Source: JADLBR01 sp020847615 (GTDB taxonomy: Bacteria; Verrucomicrobiota; Verrucomicrobiia; JADLBR01). Taken from it: a DNA stretch of 64,000 bases. The DNA is taken from contig JAPKHT010000010.1 of NCBI GenBank assembly GCA_026646655.1, positions 11,467-75,466 of the forward strand. The letters are read 5' to 3'. Shown here piece after piece: positions 53,368 to 59,528 of this stretch. A model generated the notes under the pieces. That model made no database searches. It was not told the origin of the DNA and saw nothing but the letters and a program-made list of their open reading frames with translations. The position numbers and the translations under genes were made by a program. Each line of letters opens with the position of its first letter. The stretch's first letter is position 1.

Positions 53368-54441
53368 ATGAAAGACGTACCGAAGCCATTTCTTGAGCAT
53401 CTGGAGGACCTCCGGATCACCTTCATCAAGATGGGGGCGACGCTTGTCGTCGCGACGGTCCTTTGCTTCATCTTCCGTCGGCCGGTGCTCGAGATCCTCT
53501 ACAAGCCGCTGATCTGGGCCGGCGAGAGCCCCGACAAGTTCCTGAAGGTGCTGGGGGTGGTGGATCCCTTCATGCTGGCGCTGCAGATCGCCTTCTTTGC
53601 CGGGTTTCTATTCTCCCTGCCCCTGTTGCTGTACTTTGGCGGACTGTTCGTGCTGCCCGCGCTGACGGATGACGAGCGCAAGATGATCGCCCCGGTGTTT
53701 TTCGGGGGGACGGGCCTGTTCGTGGGGGGCGTGGCCTTCTGCTACTACGTGCTTTTGCCGCAGGCGCTGAAGTTCTTCCTAAATTTCAGCGTGGAGATGG
53801 GTTTTCAGGCGGAGTGGACGGTCCAGAACTACATCGGTTTTGTGGTGCAGATGCTCGCCGCGCTGGGGATCTGTTTCGAGCTTCCGATGGTGATCCTCAT
53901 CTTGGCAAAGCTCGGCCTGGTGGACGCGAAGATGCTGAGCACCCATCGGCGGCACGCGCTGGTGGCGATCATCGTGCTCGCGGCGATCATCACCCCGACG
54001 CAGGATGTGTTTACCCTGGCGCTTATGTCGGGACCCATGTGGCTGCTGTACGAGGCCTGCGTGGTGATCTGCTGGTGGATGGAGCGCAAGGAGCGCGAGC
54101 GGGAGGCGCGCGAGGTGCGAGAGCGCGCGTTGGCCCGGCAGTCCGCGCCCGCGGTGGTCCCGGCGGCCGTCGAATCGGCCTATCCCGAGGGAGATCCGTA
54201 TGAGGAGTTGATGGGGGGCGGCGACGATAGTCAGGGTGAAGGGACAGGGGGCGATGTGGCAAAGTCGGAGACGACCGAGGGAGAATCGGGCGGGTCGGAA
54301 ACCGCGGGAGGGGGGGCTGGCTCGGGAGAGTCGGGTGAGGGTGGGATGGCTGGCGGCGATGGCGACGCGGCGTCCGGGGCTGATGAGCCCGAGGATCGGG
54401 CGGAGTATCCTTCCCCGAACGACGAGACAACCGCTGGCTAG
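53368..54441 (+). CDS. tatC: Sec-independent translocase TatC with long acidic tail
   Basis: This is a 357-residue protein. Residues 1-247 are a standard six-helix TatC: FLEHLEDLRITFIK (the RR-signal contact region, with the conserved glutamates), then PLLLYFGGLFVLPALTDDERK, and FELPMVILILAKLGLV. The last ~110 residues are an extra Gly/Glu/Ser-rich acidic tail (GEGTGGDVAKSETTEGE and similar), which TatC proteins normally lack. A 6-bp inverted repeat (CTTTCC/GGAAAG, 53344-53363) just before the start overlaps the ribosome-site region and could fold. It would export the Tat substrate at 20677. Confidence 0.92.
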   Translation: MKDVPKPFLEHLEDLRITFIKMGATLVVATVLCFIFRRPVLEILYKPLIWAGESPDKFLKVLGVVDPFMLALQIAFFAGFLFSLPLLLYFGGLFVLPALTDDERKMIAPVFFGGTGLFVGGVAFCYYVLLPQALKFFLNFSVEMGFQAEWTVQNYIGFVVQMLAALGICFELPMVILILAKLGLVDAKMLSTHRRHALVAIIVLAAIITPTQDVFTLALMSGPMWLLYEACVVICWWMERKEREREAREVRERALARQSAPAVVPAAVESAYPEGDPYEELMGGGDDSQGEGTGGDVAKSETTEGESGGSETAGGGAGSGESGEGGMAGGDGDAASGADEPEDRAEYPSPNDETTAG

Positions 54442-54444
54442 CGT

Positions 54445-54489
54445 CGCCGCCGGTGCGAGAGCGCGCCGCACAATTCATGGGGGAACTTC
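54445..54489 (+). repeat. 45-bp direct repeat, copy 1
   Basis: It matches 54896-54940 at 38 of 45 bases (shared parts CGCCGCCGG, CGCGCCGCA and ATTCATG.GGGAACTTC). It begins 3 bp after the tatC stop. Confidence 0.75.
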
Positions 54490-54777
54490 AGCGAGTCCGC
54501 CGCGGCTCCCAAGGGGTCGGCAGATTCACGCTAGTGCAGTGTTTTAGATAAATCTGAACAGTGCGTCCGGGGTGCAGTTTTGGAGGGACGCCGGCCCCGG
54601 CGTCCGCGTCCCTTCAGCGTGCCTGACGTCTTGGCCGACCCGGCCCGCGAGGCCGCGGGCCCTCCCGGCGAGCGGGGCAGAATCCAAGGAAACACCGCTG
54701 GCCGGCCGAACGCCCGTGGAGTGCGGACCATCCCCGGGTCGCTATGTGCGAGCCGACGGTATTCTCGAGCCAGACGT

Positions 54778-54875
54778 CATCCGGCAGCCGCCGGACCACC
54801 GGGGCAGAAAATGTAGCCGAGGCCGTGAGGCCTTGGCGGCCAAACGCTTACGCGTTCGGCTACGGGAGGCGCTGC
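54778..54875 (+). repeat. ~98-bp structured repeat, copy 1
   Basis: This is near identical, in inverted orientation, to 59384-59482. Inside are nested complementary arms: GTAGCCGA...TCGGCTAC outermost, with AGGCCGTGAGGCCT and ACGCTTACGCGT inside. The folded form would be a branched hairpin. It directly precedes copy 2 of the 45-bp repeat. Confidence 0.85.
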
Positions 54876-54895
54876 GGCTATTTTCGAGTCAGCTC

Positions 54896-54940
54896 CGCCG
54901 CCGGCGCGGGGACGCGCCGCATCATTCATGTGGGAACTTC
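54896..54940 (+). repeat. 45-bp direct repeat, copy 2
   Basis: This is the second copy of the 54445 repeat in the same orientation, immediately downstream of the structured repeat at 54778. Confidence 0.75.
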
Positions 54941-55090
54941 TGGTGGGTGGAGGAGTGCCTAAAGGCACCACTACGAACATTTCCGTGGTCTTGGGCTCGT
55001 AGTGCCGCCTTCAGGCGGCATTCGCATAACCTGCTGATGACATGTCTCTTGTGACACACATCGAAGTATCCCCAACTTTGAAGTTTCAGG

Positions 55091-56095
55091 TCAGTGGGAC
55101 AGGGCCTCGGCGGCCTCTGCGGCGAAGTAGGTGAGGATCATGTCGGCGCCGGCGCGCCGGATGGCGAGGAGGGATTCATCGCGGGCGCGCTCATAGTCGA
55201 GCCATCCGAGCTGTGCCGCGGCGTGGATCTGGGCGTACTCCCCAGAGACCTGATAGGCGGCGACGGGCAGTTCGGTGCGCTGGCGGAGGCGGGCAATGAT
55301 GTCGAGATAGGGGCCGGCGGGTTTGACCATGAGGATATCGGCGCCCTGATCCTCATCGAGGCGCGCCTCGAGCATGGCCTCGCGCGGGTTGGCGGGATCC
55401 ATCTGGTAGGTGCGTTTGTCGAGGAGGGCGGTGCCGGCGGAGGCCTTGCTGCCAACCGCCTCGCGGAAGGGGCCGTAGTACGAGGAGGCGAACTTCACGG
55501 AGTAGGCCAGTATGCCGGTGCGGTGGTGTCCCGCCGCATCGAGCGCCTCGCGGATCGCGCCGATGCGACCATCCATCATATCGGACGGGGCGACAAAGTC
55601 GACGCCGGCCTCGGCCTGGACCACGGCCATCCGGGAGAGGATGGCGACGGTGCGGTCGTTATCGACGTCGCGGCCGGAGGCATCCAGCACGCCGTCGTGG
55701 CCGTGTGTGGTGTAAGGGTCCAGGGCGACGTCGGTGAAAAGGAGGAAGTCGGGCAGCGCGGATTTGATGTCGGTGATCGTGGTCTGGAGCAATCCTTTGG
55801 GGTTGAGGGCCTCGGTGCCCTGGGCATCCTTCAGCGCCGGATCGATGCAGGGGAATACGGCGGCCCCCGGGATGCCGAGGTTTGCCAGGGCCCGGCACTC
55901 GGCCAGCAGATCGCTTGGATTACGGCGGAATACGCGGGGCATCGAGGGCACGGGCTCCGGAGGGCCGGCGGGTTTGAGGAAGAGGGGCGCGACGAGGTTT
56001 GACGGGTGGAGCCGTGTCTCGCGAACCAGTTGGCGGATGCCATCGGAGGCGCGAAGGCGGCGCGGGCGACGGCGGAGCGGGAGGGCGTCGGTCAT
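55091..56095 (-). CDS. hemB: Delta-aminolevulinic acid dehydratase (porphobilinogen synthase)
   Basis: This is 334 residues from the ATG at 56095. The two active-site lysines lie in AYSVKFASSYYGPF and DILMVKPAGPYLDI. The metal loop reads TDVALDPYTTHGHDG: the cysteines of zinc-type enzymes are replaced by Ala and Asp, which marks the Mg-dependent, aspartate-rich class. It condenses two 5-aminolevulinate molecules to porphobilinogen for heme. Heme is needed locally for the cytochrome encoded at 50759. Confidence 0.96.
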   Translation of the reverse strand: MTDALPLRRRPRRLRASDGIRQLVRETRLHPSNLVAPLFLKPAGPPEPVPSMPRVFRRNPSDLLAECRALANLGIPGAAVFPCIDPALKDAQGTEALNPKGLLQTTITDIKSALPDFLLFTDVALDPYTTHGHDGVLDASGRDVDNDRTVAILSRMAVVQAEAGVDFVAPSDMMDGRIGAIREALDAAGHHRTGILAYSVKFASSYYGPFREAVGSKASAGTALLDKRTYQMDPANPREAMLEARLDEDQGADILMVKPAGPYLDIIARLRQRTELPVAAYQVSGEYAQIHAAAQLGWLDYERARDESLLAIRRAGADMILTYFAAEAAEALSH

Positions 56096-56229
56096 AACAG
56101 TCCTGCGTGAGTCTATCGAGCCGGGCGACGAGATCCAAGGCATATCCGGGGATGCCGTCCCGAGAGGTGTGATCGCCCTGGCGCGGGACAGGGTTGATTG
56201 GGGGGCGATGGGGGGCTACGGTTTGCGGG

Positions 56230-56553
56230 ATGTCGGCGCCAGTTCCCGAGAAGATTGCGCTCGCGGGTCGCGAGGTGGCCATTCGCTGGTCGGATGGGAC
56301 GGAGGATTACTATCCGATGGATGTCCTGCGCGCGGCGTCGCCGAGCGCCGAGAACAAGGGCGAGCCGGATCTGCTGGGACGTGTGCATGGGGGGACCCCC
56401 GGGAAAGACTTTTCGGGCGTGACGGTCGTGGGGTGGCAGGCGGTCGGGGGGTATGCGGTCCAGTTCAAGTTCAGCGATGGCCACTCGACGGGCATCTACA
56501 GCTATGGGTACTTGAAGGGGCTTGCCTCGCGGGCTGGCGGGGCCGGGGCGTAG
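56230..56553 (+). CDS. DUF971 domain protein
   Basis: This is 107 residues from the ATG at 56230. It has the DUF971 pattern: LAGREVAIRWSDGTEDYYPMDVLRAASPSAEN, and late VGGYAVQFKFSDGHSTGIYSYGYL. The same fold forms the N-terminal domain of gamma-butyrobetaine hydroxylase, and stand-alone copies are often linked to Mrp-type iron-sulfur proteins. The exact role is unknown. It is 134 bp from the divergent hemB start and 13 bp before tadA. Confidence 0.85.
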   Translation: MSAPVPEKIALAGREVAIRWSDGTEDYYPMDVLRAASPSAENKGEPDLLGRVHGGTPGKDFSGVTVVGWQAVGGYAVQFKFSDGHSTGIYSYGYLKGLASRAGGAGA

Positions 56554-56566
56554 GGGCCCGGGTGCG

Positions 56567-57100
56567 ATGGCGGGGCAGGGGTGTCCATTCGAGAAGCGGT
56601 TCCCGTCCGAGCTGGTGCGGGATGACGCGTACTTCATGTGGCTGGCGTACAACCTTGCGGTCGACGCGTGGCGGGCCGACGAGGTGCCGGTCGGCGCGGT
56701 GATCGCGATGGACGGCGTGGTGATCGGCGCGGCGCACAACCAGACCATCTCTCTGAGAGATCCGACGGCGCACGCGGAACTGCTGGCGGTGACCCAGGCG
56801 GCCGAGGCGCTGGGCGACTGGCGCCTGTCGGGTGCCGCGCTCTATGTGACCAAGGAGCCGTGCCCGATGTGCGCGGGCGCGGCGGTGATGGCGAGGATCG
56901 CGCGCGTGGTCTTTGCCATGGGTGACCCGAAGATGGGCTGTTGCGGGGGGGCGGTCGCGCTGCATGCGGTGGCCACGTTCAACCATCATCCGATCGTGAC
57001 CGGGGGAGTGCTCGAGGATGAGTGCAGGCAGTTGATGCAGTCATTCTTCCAGCTCAAGCGCGGGGGAGAGGCGGGCGACCGGGAGGCCGCGTGGAACTGA
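56567..57100 (+). CDS. tadA: Nucleoside/tRNA adenosine deaminase (TadA-like)
   Basis: This is 177 residues from the ATG at 56567. The zinc site is H69-A-E71 in TAHAELLAV and C99/C102 in PCPMCAG, with VPVGAVIAMDG upstream, the typical cytidine/deoxycytidylate deaminase core. TadA converts A34 to inosine in tRNA-Arg(ACG). Related guanine or nucleoside deaminases share the motif, but TadA is the best fit by length and the LRDPTAHAE block. It overlaps the next gene by 10 bp. Confidence 0.88.
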   Translation: MAGQGCPFEKRFPSELVRDDAYFMWLAYNLAVDAWRADEVPVGAVIAMDGVVIGAAHNQTISLRDPTAHAELLAVTQAAEALGDWRLSGAALYVTKEPCPMCAGAAVMARIARVVFAMGDPKMGCCGGAVALHAVATFNHHPIVTGGVLEDECRQLMQSFFQLKRGGEAGDREAAWN

Positions 57101-57870
57101 TCTTCCTGGGCACCGGGACGTCGCAGGGCGTGCCCGTGATCGCGTTCGACGCGCACGAGTGCGACCTCGCGGATCCGAAGAACTGGCGGACGCGCACGAG
57201 CGTGCACGTGGCGATGGGTGGGGCGCGGATACAGGTCGATGCGGCCCCGGAATTTCGCCTGCAGTGCGTGTGGAATCGGGTGCCCGGCATAGATTACTTC
57301 ATCCTGACGCACGGGCATTCGGACCACATCGCCGGCATGGATGACCTGCGGCGTTTCTGTGACCTCAGGGACGGGAGGGCCCTGCCCGTGTATTCCTCGG
57401 AGGAGGGGGTCGGGCGCGTCCGTGAGATGTTTCCCTACGCGATAGGGGACAGGCCTAAGTACAGGGGCTATCCGGCGTTCAAGCCGGAGCTGATGCCGCC
57501 GCACCTCGAGTTGCCTTGCGGGACCGTGCGCAGTTTTCCGTTACCCCACGGTGAGATCGAGGTGCTGGGGCTGGTGTTTTGGGAGCGGGGCACGGGCAAG
57601 CGCGTGGCATATTTCACCGATTGCCATGACGTGAGCCCCGAGGCCAGGGCGTGCGCCAAGGGTGCGGACGTGCTGGTCATCGATGCCCTCAGGCCCGAGC
57701 CGCACCCGACGCACCTGTCGATTCCGGAGGCGCTGGAGATCGCGCGAGACATCGGGGCGAATCAGACATATTTCACGCACATGACGCACAAGATCGATCA
57801 CGCGCGCCTGTCGCGCGAGCTGCCGCCGAGGGTGGCGCCGGCGTGGGATGGGCTGCGCATCGAGATCTGA
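57091..57870 (+). CDS. PhnP-like metallo-beta-lactamase-fold hydrolase
   Basis: This is 259 residues from a GTG at 57091, inside the end of tadA and with GGGAGG 5 bp upstream. The N-terminus VELIFLGTGTSQGVPV is typical of the PhnP/lipB-associated branch. The metal site is HGHSDH (H74, H76, D78, H79), with further ligands at FTDCHD and FTHMTHKIDH. The family cleaves phosphodiesters such as cyclic ribose phosphates; the substrate here is not known. No phn genes are nearby. Confidence 0.88.
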   Translation: MELIFLGTGTSQGVPVIAFDAHECDLADPKNWRTRTSVHVAMGGARIQVDAAPEFRLQCVWNRVPGIDYFILTHGHSDHIAGMDDLRRFCDLRDGRALPVYSSEEGVGRVREMFPYAIGDRPKYRGYPAFKPELMPPHLELPCGTVRSFPLPHGEIEVLGLVFWERGTGKRVAYFTDCHDVSPEARACAKGADVLVIDALRPEPHPTHLSIPEALEIARDIGANQTYFTHMTHKIDHARLSRELPPRVAPAWDGLRIEI

Positions 57871-57879
57871 GGCGGGGTG

Positions 57880-58575
57880 ATGGGACGGGAGTTTGTGCTC
57901 TTTGGCCCGGCGCACGTCGGCGTGCTCGGTGTGATGTGCGGGGCCGCGGCGATCCTGGTATGGTTGGCCAGGGGGGATGGATCGGGTGCGCGCCGGCGGC
58001 GCATCGGGTGGCTGTTGGCGGGGATCCTGGTGGCGGGCAAGCTCGCGGGGCTGGGACTGTCGTGGGCAGATTTCGGGCTCTCGGCGCAGGCGAGCCTGCC
58101 GATGCACCTGTGTGATTGGGGCTGGGCTTGCGTGGTGATCGCGTTGATCGGGCGATGGCAGGCGCCCTACGAACTGGCGTACTACTGGGGTCTGGCGGGC
58201 ACATTTCAGGCGATATTGACCCCGGATTTGCCGTACGGATTTCCGCACCCATTCTTTTTCACTTTCTTCATCTCGCACTGCGGGTTGGTGGTCGCGGTGA
58301 TATTCTTGACCCTTGGGGAGGGGATGTCGCCGCGGAGGGGTTCGGTGTGGCGGGCGTTTGGGTGGCTCCAGGTCTATGTGGTGAGCGCGATGCTCACGAA
58401 CCTGGTTTTCGGGGCGAACTACGGTTACCTGAGCCGGAAGCCCGCGGGCGCATCGCTCCTGGATCACATGGGGCCCTGGCCATGGTACATCCTCTCGTCC
58501 GAAGTGCTGGCGCTGTGCCTCTTCGGGGTGCTGTACGCGCCGTTCGCGCTGGGGAGGGGTCGCGAGCGTTCTTGA
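57880..58575 (+). CDS. YwaF/TIGR02206-family membrane protein
   Basis: This is 231 residues from the ATG at 57880; a GTG at 57877 is in frame. Six or seven hydrophobic segments are visible, with the family blocks LPMHLCDWGW (about 75), YYWGLAGTFQAILTPDL (about 105) and FTFFISHCGLVVAVIFL, then NYGYLSRKP and PWPWYILSSE. Such proteins are conserved in many bacteria and their function is unknown. It begins 9 bp after the hydrolase stop. Confidence 0.85.
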   Translation: MGREFVLFGPAHVGVLGVMCGAAAILVWLARGDGSGARRRRIGWLLAGILVAGKLAGLGLSWADFGLSAQASLPMHLCDWGWACVVIALIGRWQAPYELAYYWGLAGTFQAILTPDLPYGFPHPFFFTFFISHCGLVVAVIFLTLGEGMSPRRGSVWRAFGWLQVYVVSAMLTNLVFGANYGYLSRKPAGASLLDHMGPWPWYILSSEVLALCLFGVLYAPFALGRGRERS

Positions 58576-58604
58576 AACGCGGGCGGTTGGCCGCAGAATG
58601 GGGC

Positions 58605-59372
58605 ATGGTGCAGACCGAAATTCGCGGGTGGTCAGTGCGGGGTGCGCGGCCGTGGGCGGGGCGCTGGCTGCTGGCGGTGATACTGGGGCTGGGGTTCGGG
58701 GGACGGGTCGCGGGGCAGGCCGTGGTGCCGCAGGAACTGGGCGAGATCGTGGTGATGGGTGACGAACTGGCGGCCGGCTATGGGTTGCAGCCGCACGAGA
58801 TGTTTCCCGCGATCCTGCTGCGGGACATCAGGAAAGAGAATCTGCGCTATCGGGTCCGGTCGGCCGCCGCGCCCGGGGATACGGCGGAGGTGGGTGCGCG
58901 GCGCGTTCCGGTGGTGATGCAGGTGCCCGATCTCAAGTGGGTCGTGCTGGCGCTGGGGCGCAACGATGCGGCGGGGAAGGAACCGTTAGATGCGACGCGC
59001 AAGGGGCTGGCATCCACGATCGAGGCTTTTCTGGAGAAGGGCGTTGCCGTGCTGCTGTGCGGTTTTCGGCAGGGACCCACGGACGACCTGGCCTATGCGG
59101 CGGGTTTCAGTTCCTTGTTTCCCGAATTGGCCCGGGCCTACCGGTTGCCCTTTGTGACGAATCTCCTGGCGGGCGTGGAGGGGGTGGCCGCGATGAACCT
59201 GAGCGATGGCAGGCATCCGAACAAGGAGGGCCAGAAACAGATCGCGCGCAACATCCTGGATGTGCTCATGCCGGCCCTGAGGGCGGCGCAGACGAATCAG
59301 ACCCCCGCAAGGGCGGCGACACCGCAGCGCGACGTGCCGGAGGGCGCCGTCGCGCCCGAGATGAAGTTCTGA
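58605..59372 (+). CDS. Secreted SGNH-fold protein lacking the catalytic serine
   Basis: This is 255 residues from the ATG at 58605, with a signal peptide ending near GRVAGQA. The TesA-like SGNH layout is clear: block I VVMGDELAAGYGL, block III ALGRNDAAG and block V DGRHPNKEGQ (D201, H204). In block I the nucleophile position of GDSL is E54 (GDEL), so classical esterase or acyltransferase chemistry is not possible. The rest of the oxyanion and D-H apparatus is kept. It may be a binding pseudoenzyme. An alternative is a sequencing error, but changing Ser to Glu needs more than one base change. Confidence 0.82.
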   Translation: MVQTEIRGWSVRGARPWAGRWLLAVILGLGFGGRVAGQAVVPQELGEIVVMGDELAAGYGLQPHEMFPAILLRDIRKENLRYRVRSAAAPGDTAEVGARRVPVVMQVPDLKWVVLALGRNDAAGKEPLDATRKGLASTIEAFLEKGVAVLLCGFRQGPTDDLAYAAGFSSLFPELARAYRLPFVTNLLAGVEGVAAMNLSDGRHPNKEGQKQIARNILDVLMPALRAAQTNQTPARAATPQRDVPEGAVAPEMKF

Positions 59373-59383
59373 CCCGAAAATTG

Positions 59384-59482
59384 CCGCGCCGCATCCCGTA
59401 GCCGAACGCGTAAGCGTTTGGCCGCCAAGGCCTCACGGCCTCGGCTACGTTTTCTGTCCCGGTGGTCCGGCGGCTGCCGGAT
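59384..59482 (-). repeat. ~98-bp structured repeat, copy 2 (inverted)
   Basis: This is the reverse complement of the 54778 repeat with only a few differences. It lies just after the SGNH gene stop. The arms GTAGCCGA/TCGGCTAC and the inner palindromes are conserved. Confidence 0.85.
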
Positions 59483-59487
59483 GGGAT

Positions 59488-59525
59488 CAGCCTGTTGGAC
59501 TTTGCCAAGTCATGCTGGCTGCTGG
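59488..59525. terminator. Hairpin between convergent genes, REP-like
   Basis: CAGCC...GGCTG form the outer arms, and GACTT-TGCC-AAGTC the inner stem, directly after the stop of the reverse-strand Lon-like gene (59529). The core resembles the hairpin at 27618. It may end transcription from either side. No U-tract. Confidence 0.4.
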
Positions 59526-59528
59526 GCT

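Larger units (their letters stand above)
54442..55090. other. Gene-free region made of repeats
   Basis: This 649-bp gap lies between tatC and the 3' end of hemB, and no credible gene is seen. It contains two copies of a 45-bp direct repeat (54445 and 54896) and a ~98-bp structured repeat (54778) with an inverted copy at 59384. It also holds short palindromes such as GACGCCGGCCCCGGCGTC near 54590 and GTGCCGCCTTCAGGCGGCAT near 55003. Confidence 0.7.

Noticed and set aside
54572..55054. Open frame of 160 codons in the tatC-hemB gap
   Set aside because: It runs through direct and inverted repeats, has no ribosome site or domain, and is an accident of high GC.
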